Shown here in pieces: positions 1-8,681 of a stretch of 58,944 nucleotides of DNA. The notes under the pieces are model-generated. The model searched no databases. It saw only the letters and a list, made by a program, of their open reading frames with translations, and was not told the origin of the DNA. A program made the position numbers and the translations under genes. The stretch is from Latescibacteria bacterium UBA6620. GTDB taxonomy: Bacteria; Latescibacterota; UBA2968. Numbering within the stretch: position 1 is the stretch's first letter; each line of letters starts with the position of its first letter. The stretch covers positions 299,790-358,733 of the forward strand of contig DJHM01000011.1 of the NCBI GenBank assembly GCA_002433075.1, in the 5' to 3' direction.

Positions 1-235
1 CCGTGCTTTCAGCGGCGAGCCGGTTCAGGTTCGGGGCGTGGATTCGGCTGTTTCCGTAAGCGGCCATCGTGTCCGCGCGCTGCTGATCCGTCCAAAGGAA
101 CACGACGTTCGGTTTGTCCTTGCGCGTTCTGCCCCTGGCGATGGCCGGAAAGACCTGGTGGGCCAGGCACAAGGCGCCGAGGGAAGCGCCCGTTTTGAGG
201 AATTCGCGACGTGAAGGTCGAGAGATCTTGGACAT
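1..235 (-). CDS. Sulfatase, N-terminal part, Tat signal (cut by window edge)
   Basis: The visible 78 codons start at an ATG at 235 and run off the left edge. Residues 6-14 read SRPSRREFL, followed by KTG and a hydrophobic stretch: a twin-arginine (Tat) signal, so the enzyme is probably exported folded. After it comes PNVVFLWTDQQRADTM, the usual N-terminal metal-binding strand of type I sulfatases (alkaline phosphatase superfamily), then the APNLNRLA segment. The formylglycine motif lies outside the window. The gene sits 44 bp downstream of the propeller gene on the same strand, so co-transcription is likely. It is the only one of the four sulfatases here with a visible export signal. Confidence 0.9.
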   Translation of the reverse strand, partial: MSKISRPSRREFLKTGASLGALCLAHQVFPAIARGRTRKDKPNVVFLWTDQQRADTMAAYGNSRIHAPNLNRLAAEST

Positions 236-279
236 AACAGAATCCTCAGGCTGGGATGAACAGGAAGTCAATAGTGGGT

Positions 280-1773
280 TCAAATACTGTGACGCTCATC
301 GGTGGCCCTGCCTAGCTCGAATGCGTACAACGTTGCCCGATTCATCTGGAACCTGGCATTGATCTTTTTTCCCGAGAGGGGGGACAGGTCGGTGCTACCA
401 CGCCAGCTCAGCGGCTGCCGAAACGCATCACCCGATACGCGCTGGCAATCCTCAAAGGAATAGCCGGCCAGCGGCTCAACCGGTTCCGGCGGGTGGGGGA
501 TGTTCTCGTAGAGTGCCGCTCGGATCCATCCACCCCGGTCGGTGCGGTAATTCAGCACCAGCTCGCCGCCGTTAACGAGGTGGCTCTCCAGGGTGAACTC
601 GCCCAGGGCATCTGCCCGGATGCCGCCGAGTCGGTGTTCGGGCCACGTGGCGAGCCGGAACTGGGCATCTGCCTCCGGTTCGCTGTAGTAGGCCTCGTGA
701 TGGCGGGACTTCCTGCCTGTGTAGGGAATGGCGAACCGCCCGTCGGGCAGAACCACCAGACCCGGTCCGCCATACACCCCCCCTTCATCACCGCTCCCGC
801 TTTCGCCACAGCTTACAATCGTTTGTCTGCTCGGCCTGGACCAGTTGAGGCCGTCGCTGCTCACCCCCAGCTGCATGTCCACGCTGCAGTCGACCTGGTG
901 GTAAACGGACGGAAACATGAGGTGCAGGTCGGCGCCTGGGTAGCGGGTGTACGCGTTCGTGTAGAACGAGTCGCTGGGCCCATCCATTGCGTCGGTGGTG
1001 AAGATCGGCTCCGGCACCGGCCACGCCGAGAAGTCCTCCGTCTCGGACATCCCTACGGCCCTCCGGCCGTCGATGGCCGTGCGGAAGTAGCCAACGTACT
1101 TGCCCCTCTCAACGTCGAAACAAGCCACCGTCTGCGTGTCGCAGAATGCCTCGAACACCGGTTGCTCCAAGGCTCGCCACTCGATCCCGTCAGGCGACGT
1201 CATGGCCCGGTGGACGCCGACCAGCCGCACTCGTTCGCGTACCTCGTCGCGGTTGTACCCCTGCTCGCCCAGCTCCTTCCACCGCGCCAGGCCCTGGCGA
1301 CTCGTGATTTCGGTACCGTCGTCGTCGTACCATCGCGGGGAGTGGCCGAGCTTCTTGTACCTGTCTCCACCGCCGGGGTTCTCGTCGATGAACACCGACC
1401 CACGAAGTGCGTGCGGACCTACGAAACAGATGTTGTTGCTTTTCGAACCGGCGAATTCATACAGTCCCAGCTCCGGTTTCTCCCAGTGGAAGCCGTCGGC
1501 GCTCTCGGCGTAACACAGGAACTGGTCGTCGGGCCCGCTTCCACAGCGGGCGCCGTACCACATTCGGTACCTGCCCTGGTCGTGACGCAAGGTGACGTGA
1601 GAGATGATCTGTCGCTCCCAGGGACGGTCGACTGTCACCACCACGTCCGACTTCTCGGCCGGGGTCAGCCGGATACGGATCCCTTGGGGCGCGTGAAACG
1701 GGTGGGCGTTGCCATCCTCGTCGTAGCGAGATGCGCCGGCAAATACTCGGGCGTAGCTGAGCAGTGGTTCCAT
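280..1773 (-). CDS. Glycosidase-like beta-propeller protein with C-terminal beta-sandwich (family copy 1)
   Basis: A 497-residue protein without signal peptide. Blade-like repeats carry YRMWYGAR (about residue 70), YAESADGFHWEKPELG (about 87-102) and GSKSNNICF, the pattern of five-bladed propellers related to the GH32/GH43/GH68 superfamily. The last 100 residues (GELVLNYRTDRGGWIRAALY, then DCQ, LSWRG and LYAFEL) look like a separate beta-sandwich. Copies in this window lie at 18910-20274, 20264-21643 and 24515-26011; the 24515 copy is closest. Catalytic residues cannot be assigned with confidence, so glycosidase activity is inferred from fold only. It precedes the exported sulfatase by 44 bp. 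Confidence 0.8.
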   Translation of the reverse strand: MEPLLSYARVFAGASRYDEDGNAHPFHAPQGIRIRLTPAEKSDVVVTVDRPWERQIISHVTLRHDQGRYRMWYGARCGSGPDDQFLCYAESADGFHWEKPELGLYEFAGSKSNNICFVGPHALRGSVFIDENPGGGDRYKKLGHSPRWYDDDGTEITSRQGLARWKELGEQGYNRDEVRERVRLVGVHRAMTSPDGIEWRALEQPVFEAFCDTQTVACFDVERGKYVGYFRTAIDGRRAVGMSETEDFSAWPVPEPIFTTDAMDGPSDSFYTNAYTRYPGADLHLMFPSVYHQVDCSVDMQLGVSSDGLNWSRPSRQTIVSCGESGSGDEGGVYGGPGLVVLPDGRFAIPYTGRKSRHHEAYYSEPEADAQFRLATWPEHRLGGIRADALGEFTLESHLVNGGELVLNYRTDRGGWIRAALYENIPHPPEPVEPLAGYSFEDCQRVSGDAFRQPLSWRGSTDLSPLSGKKINARFQMNRATLYAFELGRATDERHSI

Positions 1774-2139
1774 GGGTGCCCTTTTGCGAGTGGGGGCGGC
1801 TCGTGATCTGTGGGAGAATAACGCGGCCTGATCGGCCGCACCAGAGTTTCCAGACGCAGTCGTCAGACGTCAGGAAAGGCCAAAGCGTGTGCCATCACCT
1901 CGACCTTGCACCGGTGAGAAACCCAACATTTATTCGTCCTGTCCAGTGCCGCCCGGCGTGGTCGACTGAGAGGTCTGGTGAAAGATGCAACATAGCGAGG
2001 GCTTTCGCCCACATTGCACCGGCGCTCACGAGGCTTGAACAGCCGAAACCACAGCGGGGTGCCGTTATACGATAGCTCCGCGGCTTTGCGACATCTGTTT
2101 TGCGTATGTCGTGAGTAACGTGATGTCAGGAGGTCGCCT
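1774..2139. other. Intergenic region between divergent genes
   Basis: A 366 bp gap between a minus-strand and a plus-strand gene, so it should hold both promoters. I see a short perfect inverted repeat GCGGCC-N5-GGCCGC at 1823-1839 and a strong Shine-Dalgarno AGGAGG at 2128-2133, six bases before the ATG at 2140. No convincing sigma-70 boxes, RNA gene or further ORF were found. Confidence 0.5.
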
Positions 2140-3171
2140 ATGAGCGAACTGCTGGAACGTATCGAAGGCTTTCCACGCGTGTCGCTGACGCACGCGCCAA
2201 CGCCGTTGGAGCCGGCGCCGCGTCTCGGCGAACTGCTTGGGCTTGAACTGCTGGTCAAGCGCGATGACTGCACCGGTCTCGCGTTCGGCGGCAACAAGAC
2301 CAGGCAGCTCGAATTCTATATGGGCGCAGCCCAAGCTGAGAACGCCGACACGATTCTGATCACCGGTGCGGTGCAGTCGAATTTCGTGCGCATGGCTGCT
2401 GCTGCCGCTGCCAAGCTCGGCATGGACGCGTATGTCCAGTTGGAAGAGCGCGTGGCTTGTGTGGACGATACCTACCACAACTCCGGCAACGTCCTTCTCG
2501 ACGATCTGCTCGGCGCACACCGCTTGAGCTATCCCGAAGGTGAGGACGAGGCCGGGGCAGACCGCGCCTTGGAAGAACTCGCCAAGACGCTGAAGGATGA
2601 AGGGAAGCGCCCCTATCTGATCCCGCTCGCGCCGGATCATCCGCCGCTCGGCGCTCTGGGCTACGCCTTGTGCGCCGCGGAGCTTTTGGAGCAGCGCGAC
2701 GATGTCGACGCCTATGTCGTCCCTTCCGGCAGCGGCGCCACGCACACAGGTTTACTGTTCGGGCTACGCGCGTTGGGCGATCGTACGCCGGTTTACGGCG
2801 TCTGTGTCAGGCGTGCCGCCGATCTGCAGCGAGGACGGATCGCCAGGCACTGCGCTGCGATCGCCGACATGCTCGACCTCGACGTGACGGTCGATAACAC
2901 CGACATCATCATCGACGACCGCGCTCTGGCGCCGGGATACGGGCAACTGAACAAGCCGACCTTCGAAGCCTTGCGTCTCGCGGCGACGATGGAAGGACTG
3001 CTCCTCGACCCCACCTACACGGCCAAGGTGCTGGCCGGACTGATCGCCCTGGCACGCGAGGGGACGCTGGCTCTCGATTCACGCGTAGTCTTCCTGCACA
3101 CCGGTGGACAACCGGCGCTCTTCGGCTACGAGCCAGTATTGCGCGATTGGCTTGGGCGGAGTGGCAGCTGA
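2140..3171 (+). CDS. D-cysteine desulfhydrase / ACC deaminase family PLP enzyme
   Basis: A 343-residue fold-type II PLP enzyme. The segment KRDDCTGLAFGGNKTRQLE (from residue 40) contains the presumed Schiff-base Lys53, and GAVQSNFVR (77-85) is the substrate/cofactor loop. A SGSGATHTGLLFGLRALG phosphate-binding stretch and a C-terminal HTGGQPALFGY complete the family pattern. Relatives include D-cysteine desulfhydrase, ACC deaminase and L-cysteate sulfo-lyase; the last would suit the sulfur theme of the window, but the sequence does not settle the substrate. The usual His after SN (SNH) is Phe82 here. The start is supported by AGGAGG six bases upstream. Confidence 0.85.
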   Translation: MSELLERIEGFPRVSLTHAPTPLEPAPRLGELLGLELLVKRDDCTGLAFGGNKTRQLEFYMGAAQAENADTILITGAVQSNFVRMAAAAAAKLGMDAYVQLEERVACVDDTYHNSGNVLLDDLLGAHRLSYPEGEDEAGADRALEELAKTLKDEGKRPYLIPLAPDHPPLGALGYALCAAELLEQRDDVDAYVVPSGSGATHTGLLFGLRALGDRTPVYGVCVRRAADLQRGRIARHCAAIADMLDLDVTVDNTDIIIDDRALAPGYGQLNKPTFEALRLAATMEGLLLDPTYTAKVLAGLIALAREGTLALDSRVVFLHTGGQPALFGYEPVLRDWLGRSGS

Positions 3172-3201
3172 CGTGCACTACCGACATATGTAAAAGGCTG
3201 T

Positions 3202-3255
3202 GTCATCCCGGGCGAGCGTCCTCAGGCGCAGCCGCAGGGCGAGACCCGGGATGAC
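3202..3255. repeat. REP-like palindromic element
   Basis: Perfect 11-base arms GTCATCCCGGG (3202-3212) and CCCGGGATGAC (3245-3255) enclose about 32 bases. There is no T-tract, so it looks more like a dispersed palindromic (REP-like) unit than a terminator. It lies between two co-directional genes. Confidence 0.7.
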
Positions 3256-3375
3256 AAGCGGTCGACGTTAATCCCAACCTTCACTCGTAGGTTTGCGCCG
3301 TGTCCACAGTCCTTTTCCGAAAGCTTTGTCGCACACCTCTCGGGTGACGCGGTCAAACCCGAACGATTGGCGCTG

Positions 3376-5328
3376 ATGGCAGAACCCGTCTCGACATCGC
3401 CCGAGACCGAAACCGAGTCCGGCTCGCGTTTCCGAACGATCTTGATCGCTTCCGGCCTGACCGTGGGCCTCAACACGCTCATCCCCTACACGCAGCAGGT
3501 TGCACGGACGATTTCTCTGGTCGAGGGCATGATCCCGATCGGGGTCCTCCTGCCGTTCCTCCTGCTTGTGTTCCTGGTCAATCCCCTGATGGCGACTTTC
3601 CGCCTGGGGAGCCGGCTTCAACCCTGGGAGCTGGTGGCCGTCTTCTCTGTTTCCTACACGAGCATCCACGTCAACGAAGTGGTCTCCCGGGTTGTGGCGA
3701 CCTTCGCGGTCGGGCACTACATGGCTTCACCCGAAAACCTGTGGGGCGAGTACGCGATCGGGGTGGTACCGCCGTGGCTGGTGGTAGAGGATGCGACTCA
3801 GCAGCTGGCGTGGTTCTACGAGGGGCTACCGACAGGCGAGTCCGTCCCGTGGCCCATCTGGGTTCGGCCGACCTTCTGGTGGCTGTCCTTCCTGGGCGCC
3901 GTCGGCACGGGCTGCGTGGCATTCGGGTCAATCATCCGCAGGCAGTGGGTCGACCAGGAACGACTGCCTTTTCCGTTCGCCCAGGTCACACTGCAGCTGG
4001 CTGCTGCGGTGCATTCAAGAAGGTTCCCTGGTCCCGTAAAGAACAGGCTGTTCTGGATCGGGTTTTCGATCCCGGCCAGCATCGTGTTGCTCTACATCGT
4101 GGGCTATTTCAGGCCGGATTTTCCCGTCATCACGGTGGGAATTGAAAATCATCGAATCGACCTGGGCAGGCACGTGCCATACCTGCACGGACGTCTGAAT
4201 TTCATGATTGTTGGCTTTGCCTACTTCACGGATCTGCAGATGCTGTTCTCGATCTGGGCCTTCTGGGTCCTCACGTGGCTTCAGATAGGGACCCTGAACA
4301 GGTTCGGGGTGGCTGAGGGGCTGGGATACCTGGCCGGCACGCGGGAGCAGGCGCTGGGGGGATACATCGTCTTCTGCGTGTGGGGTCTGTGGACTGCGCG
4401 TGACCATCTGAAGAAGGTGTTCGAGCAGGCCTTTAGAAATCGCCGTCTTCTCGATGACAGCGACGAACTCCTGTCGTATCGCACGTCGGCCTGGCTCTTC
4501 GTGGTTTCGTCGCTCTACATGATCCTCTGGCTGACGAAGGGGGGCATGCATCCGCTCCTTTCGATCGCCCTGGTCGTGTTCTGGTTCCTGTTTTACATCG
4601 GGTTCACCAAGGTGATCGCGATGACGGGGCTGGTTTTTGCGGAGTCTCCCGGCCTGGGCGTGGATATCGTGAATTTCGTCCCCCGCCCATCGTTGCAGCC
4701 CAACTCGATCGCCTTGCGACAGCTCCTGGGTAGCTGCTACCAGAATGGTAAAGCGTTCGCCATGCCGAGTGCGGCCCACGCTGCTCGCCTGGGTCAGACG
4801 GTGGGGCCGCGGGTTCGTCTTCTGGGTGGAACGATTGTGGTGACACTCTTGCTTTCTCTGGTGGTCGCGACCGTGTCGACGATCTGGCTGGGCTATCGGG
4901 ACGGCGGCGCCAATTTCGGCCCCCTATTCAAGGTCGTGGCGCCCAGATACTACGACGGGATGGTCACTCAGATTCGGAATCTGGGGGCGGACAGGCACTA
5001 CGCCACCAAATTGACCTTCACGGGGATCGGTGCACTTGTCGTGAGCGTCATGACGTTCTGCCAGTACCGGTTTGCCTGGTGGCCGCTTCACCCGGTTGCA
5101 TACACGCTCGTCAACCGTATTTCGACCCGCACGGCCATTGTCTCGGTCTTCCTGACGTGGCTGATCAAAGTGATCGTGATGCGCGTGGGAGGTATCCTGA
5201 TGTATCGGCGAGGGATCCCACTCTTCATCGGGATGATCGTGGGGTATACCTTCGCTTTGGCGGTGAGTATGGTGGTGGATCTCGTCTGGTTTCCCGGGCA
5301 GGGGCACGATTTGTTTTGGGGGGATTGA
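3376..5328 (+). CDS. Large polytopic membrane protein, DUF6785/DUF6784-like
   Basis: About 650 residues with many hydrophobic helices, for example around TILIASGLTVGLNTLIPY, IPIGVLLPFLLLVFLVNPL, FVVSSLYMILWLT and a C-terminal IVGYTFALAVSMVVDLVWF. A short acidic cytoplasmic N-terminus precedes the first helix. The protein resembles the DUF6785/DUF6784 family of Planctomycetota and Latescibacterota, which has OPT-transporter-like features; transport is plausible but unproven. The ATG at 3376 is preferred; an in-frame TTG at 3367 would add three residues. It follows the PLP enzyme by about 200 bp containing the palindrome. Confidence 0.75.
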   Translation: MAEPVSTSPETETESGSRFRTILIASGLTVGLNTLIPYTQQVARTISLVEGMIPIGVLLPFLLLVFLVNPLMATFRLGSRLQPWELVAVFSVSYTSIHVNEVVSRVVATFAVGHYMASPENLWGEYAIGVVPPWLVVEDATQQLAWFYEGLPTGESVPWPIWVRPTFWWLSFLGAVGTGCVAFGSIIRRQWVDQERLPFPFAQVTLQLAAAVHSRRFPGPVKNRLFWIGFSIPASIVLLYIVGYFRPDFPVITVGIENHRIDLGRHVPYLHGRLNFMIVGFAYFTDLQMLFSIWAFWVLTWLQIGTLNRFGVAEGLGYLAGTREQALGGYIVFCVWGLWTARDHLKKVFEQAFRNRRLLDDSDELLSYRTSAWLFVVSSLYMILWLTKGGMHPLLSIALVVFWFLFYIGFTKVIAMTGLVFAESPGLGVDIVNFVPRPSLQPNSIALRQLLGSCYQNGKAFAMPSAAHAARLGQTVGPRVRLLGGTIVVTLLLSLVVATVSTIWLGYRDGGANFGPLFKVVAPRYYDGMVTQIRNLGADRHYATKLTFTGIGALVVSVMTFCQYRFAWWPLHPVAYTLVNRISTRTAIVSVFLTWLIKVIVMRVGGILMYRRGIPLFIGMIVGYTFALAVSMVVDLVWFPGQGHDLFWGD

Positions 5329-5412
5329 GAGAGCAGTTGTCAGTCGTCAGGGAAACCGGGAACCACCCTTCGATACGGCCGCTTCTACGAACCCCGCCAA
5401 GCGGGATGCCAT

Positions 5413-6795
5413 CTATGGTGAGATCGGTTCCGGGAAGTTCCACCGCACCCACCGCCACTTGAACATGTCGCCCGTCGCATCGTTCCATCCAAGCAGGCGC
5501 CCCTTCATCTCCGTGAGAACGTCCGCGCAGCCTGAATCGGCGATCCGATTGACCATTTCACCAGGGTCGGACTCGAGATCGTACAGTTCATCTGTGTCGT
5601 TCGGCGTGTAGACATACTTCCATCGATCCGTTCGGACCATCCGCTGTGAATGGTAACCCCAGACCTCACCGTGGCTTTCGCAATAGACACTATCAGGCCA
5701 GTCCGAGGGATCCTCTCCCTTTAGCAGGGGCACCAGGCTCCGACCATCGACTTCATCGGGTACGGATCCCCCGCCCCACTCGACAAATGTCGGCATCAGG
5801 TCGAGCAATCGCGTGAAGCTGGATACCGTTCCGGCTGATTGGCCAGGAACCCTCACCAGGAGAGGAATCCGAAAAACTTCATCGTACATCGTGCCGGACT
5901 TCTCGAAATGCTTGTGGCTTCCCGTCGCGTCGCCGTGGTCCGTACTGAAGACGAAGATCGTCTCGTCTTCGATTCCACAGTCTGTGATGGCCTGAATCAC
6001 TCTTCCCACGCACGTGTCAATCAGCGTCACATCACCATAGTACTTGGCCACCACCTGTTGCCACCAGGTCCAGTCCTTGTCTTCGAGGTTCCATTCTTGA
6101 TGTTTTCGAAAATGCCCGGACGGCTTCCCTTCGAATGTTTCGTCGAAATTCGACCAGGGAGGAATCTGGACAGGATCATACATAGAGGCATACGGTTCAG
6201 GAACGACGTTCGCAAAGTGTGGCGCAGTTGCGTCGATGCGAAGAAAAAATGGCTCGTCTTCCTGGGCCCGTTCGCGCAGCATCGCGATCCCGTCGTCCGT
6301 CACCGTCCACGTTTTATGCTCCTCAGGGGGCAGCGCACTCGTGGCTGCAGCCACCAGGGAACCCTGGGGGAAGTCAATTTCGATCTCCGATCCCGGCTCG
6401 ATCTCAGTCTTGAACTCAGTCAGGACGTGCCGATCGAATCCGAAGTTCTCAGGTCCCAGGTCCTGGTGCACGTGCCACTTGCCCGCATAATCGCACACAT
6501 AGCCGGCTTCCTTGAGCAGGCTACTGAACGTGGGGAAGTCAGTGGATAGCCCTCGAGTCCACGCCGGACCGATGTGCGTGTTGATCATCACACCGTGGTT
6601 GTGTGGGTAGAGGCCCGTCATCAACGAGGCCCTTGCGGGCGAGCAAACGGGGCTGGTTGTGTAGGCCTGATCGAACCGAAACCCTTCGCCAGCCAGTCTG
6701 TCCAGGTTCGGCGTTTGACAGATCTCGTTGCCGTAGCATCCGAGCGTGTCACGGCGAAGCTGGTCGGTCAGGAAAAGGACGATGTTCGGTGCCAT
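5413..6795 (-). CDS. Type I sulfatase (formylglycine-dependent)
   Basis: A 460-residue sulfatase. PNIVLFLTDQLRRDTLGCYG opens the protein (metal ligand Asp11), the formylglycine motif CSPARASLMTG starts at Cys51, and VFSTDHGDATGSH supplies the second metal-binding cluster. Starting at the ATG at 6795 gives the family's normal N-terminus; the open frame extends 19 codons further without family similarity. No signal peptide is visible, so it is probably cytoplasmic. Activation needs a formylglycine-generating enzyme encoded elsewhere. It ends in TAG. Confidence 0.93.
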   Translation of the reverse strand: MAPNIVLFLTDQLRRDTLGCYGNEICQTPNLDRLAGEGFRFDQAYTTSPVCSPARASLMTGLYPHNHGVMINTHIGPAWTRGLSTDFPTFSSLLKEAGYVCDYAGKWHVHQDLGPENFGFDRHVLTEFKTEIEPGSEIEIDFPQGSLVAAATSALPPEEHKTWTVTDDGIAMLRERAQEDEPFFLRIDATAPHFANVVPEPYASMYDPVQIPPWSNFDETFEGKPSGHFRKHQEWNLEDKDWTWWQQVVAKYYGDVTLIDTCVGRVIQAITDCGIEDETIFVFSTDHGDATGSHKHFEKSGTMYDEVFRIPLLVRVPGQSAGTVSSFTRLLDLMPTFVEWGGGSVPDEVDGRSLVPLLKGEDPSDWPDSVYCESHGEVWGYHSQRMVRTDRWKYVYTPNDTDELYDLESDPGEMVNRIADSGCADVLTEMKGRLLGWNDATGDMFKWRWVRWNFPEPISP

Positions 6796-6978
6796 GGGTG
6801 TTTTCCTATATGTGCGCGTTCTGTGGGGAGCGGAGTCGCGGTGACGGCTCATACCCCGCCGCGGGGCACCAATGGTGCCTTTGCTCCTTCCTGGTGGACG
6901 GGAGCCGTGGACGGCTGAGCTTCATAGCGGAATCAGGAATCACTTGCTCCGACGTCGGGCAATGGCCATGATCGGTGA

Positions 6979-8490
6979 ATGACCACCACAATTTCCACCG
7001 TGCCCGTTCCGGCCAGCAGCGCGCCGGTCATCCACGAAGCTGATGTCATTGTCGCGGGAGCTGGCATCGCGGGGATCTTCGCGGCGCTGGCGGCAGCGCG
7101 CGAAGGCGCCTCGACCGTGCTCATCGACCGTTACGGCAGCGTCGGAGGCAACTACGGGCCCGGGCTCGGCGCGCGCCACGACATGTGGCAGCACCCGTCT
7201 CTGTTGGAGGCCGGTCTCGGCGGGGCAGTGGGCGCGTTCTTCGCCAAGCTGGAGGCCCGTGGTGGCATCACGTCGTTTGCATTCACCGGCGGCGGGGACA
7301 ATCGGAAGTGGTCGTGGGATGGCATGCACGAGTTGCCGATCATCGACAACGACCGTTTTCAGGAGCTTGCGCTGCGCGAGCTCCTCGATGGCGATGTCGC
7401 TCTCATTCTCTCCACCCAGGTCTCTGGCGCCGTCATGGAGGAAGATACCATCCGTGGTGTGTTCGTGGAAGGCCGAGCCGGTCGCCAGGCCGTACGGGCC
7501 GCCACTGTGGTGGACACCTCCGGCGAGGCGGACGTGGCGGCGTTTGCTGGCGCCCCCTGCGACCTCAGCCGGACCCGTGGCGCGCACGGCATCGGCCTGT
7601 TCTTTCGTGTGCGCGGCGTCGATTGGGAGCGTTACGAGGCGTTTCGGGCGGCGCACCGCGACGATCCGCTGACCGCGGCCGAGAAACGCTTCCTGGACCA
7701 GGTGATGTTCCCCGAGCTGGGCCGCAGGTGGCCCAACTACCCACGCGAACTGCTACCCGCCATCATGCGGGCGTGGGAGAGCGGAGAGTACTGCTACGTC
7801 CAGGATGCGGGCGGACTCACCAAGATCTATCTGATCCCCTTTGGTACCCACAATCGCGAGGTGACGACGGTAGAGAGCGTCGGCCCCGACGGCAGTCAGG
7901 ATCCGGCCGACAGCCCGAACCAGGTCGATTCCCTCGGCCTGATCTCGCGATCCACTCTCGAGGCCCACTTCCGGCGCTATATCTACGAGTCGGTAGATTT
8001 CTACCGCAATCACGTGCAGGGCTTCGAAAGCGCGGCGGTGGAGCAGATCGCACCCTACATGGGGTCGCGCCGTGGTCGCACCGTGTTGGCCGAGCACACC
8101 ATGAGCGACGAAGAGCTATTCGACGGCGGTCGCTTTGACGATGTCGTTCATCAGTTCACCTCGTTGCGACACCGAGACGGCTCCCTGGTCGACCTGCAAA
8201 GCGGCGAGGAGGGTCCCGCCTACGAGGTGCCACTGCGCGCCATGCTCCCCCAGCGCATCGACGGCCTGCTCGCGGCGGGTCGATCAGTGAACACCAACAT
8301 CCGATCCGTGTTTCGCAACCGATGGGCGGTGATGATCATGGGCGGCATTGCCGGCAAGGTGGCGGCCATGAGCGCGACCGCCGGCTGCACGCCCAAACAG
8401 CTGCCGATTCGCGATGTGCAGCGGCAGTTGGTCGCCGACGGTTACTACCTCGGTGATGACGCTCGTCTGGCGGAGTTGGGTATTGGTTGA
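6979..8490 (+). CDS. FAD-dependent oxidoreductase
   Basis: A 503-residue flavoprotein. The Rossmann motif DVIVAGAGIAGIFAALAAA begins at residue 22 (GAGIAG at 27-32), followed by the ribose-binding acidic residue in VLIDRYGSVGG. GLLAAGRSVNTN and a C-terminal GGIAGKVAAM stretch match the 'FAD-dependent oxidoreductase' family (Pfam FAD_oxidored type), common in uncultivated glycan degraders. Specific substrate unknown. It starts the plus-strand run continuing into the PhyH and PIG-L genes, with a 191 bp gap to the next gene. Confidence 0.88.
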   Translation: MTTTISTVPVPASSAPVIHEADVIVAGAGIAGIFAALAAAREGASTVLIDRYGSVGGNYGPGLGARHDMWQHPSLLEAGLGGAVGAFFAKLEARGGITSFAFTGGGDNRKWSWDGMHELPIIDNDRFQELALRELLDGDVALILSTQVSGAVMEEDTIRGVFVEGRAGRQAVRAATVVDTSGEADVAAFAGAPCDLSRTRGAHGIGLFFRVRGVDWERYEAFRAAHRDDPLTAAEKRFLDQVMFPELGRRWPNYPRELLPAIMRAWESGEYCYVQDAGGLTKIYLIPFGTHNREVTTVESVGPDGSQDPADSPNQVDSLGLISRSTLEAHFRRYIYESVDFYRNHVQGFESAAVEQIAPYMGSRRGRTVLAEHTMSDEELFDGGRFDDVVHQFTSLRHRDGSLVDLQSGEEGPAYEVPLRAMLPQRIDGLLAAGRSVNTNIRSVFRNRWAVMIMGGIAGKVAAMSATAGCTPKQLPIRDVQRQLVADGYYLGDDARLAELGIG

Positions 8491-8671
8491 AAGACCTACC
8501 ACGAAAAGACACGAAAATTGGATGTAGGCCGAGGCATTGGGCCCTATTCGGGGAGTGGATCGAGGTGCGATGAGTGTGAAAAGCCGGGACCACGGAAAAC
8601 ACGGAAGGAAAACCCCACCTTCGCCAAGGCTACGCTGGTCAGGAAGAAAAGAAAAAACCATCTGCTTACCT

Positions 8672-8676
8672 GAGGG
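8672..8676 (+). promoter_or_regulatory. RBS fixing a GTG start
   Basis: GAGGG lies five bases before GTG at 8682. The first ATG (8703) is 26 bases away with no site of its own, so the GTG is preferred. Confidence 0.6.
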
Positions 8677-8681
8677 TTACT

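Noticed and set aside
493..1806. Long plus-strand ORF of 437 codons opposite the propeller gene
   Set aside because: It is a mirror of the real minus-strand gene, has no domain and no ribosome site; GC-rich codon bias creates such shadows.
4015..4779. Minus-strand ORF inside the membrane protein gene
   Set aside because: The plus-strand frame has clear membrane helices; the antisense product is low-complexity Arg/Pro/Gln-rich.
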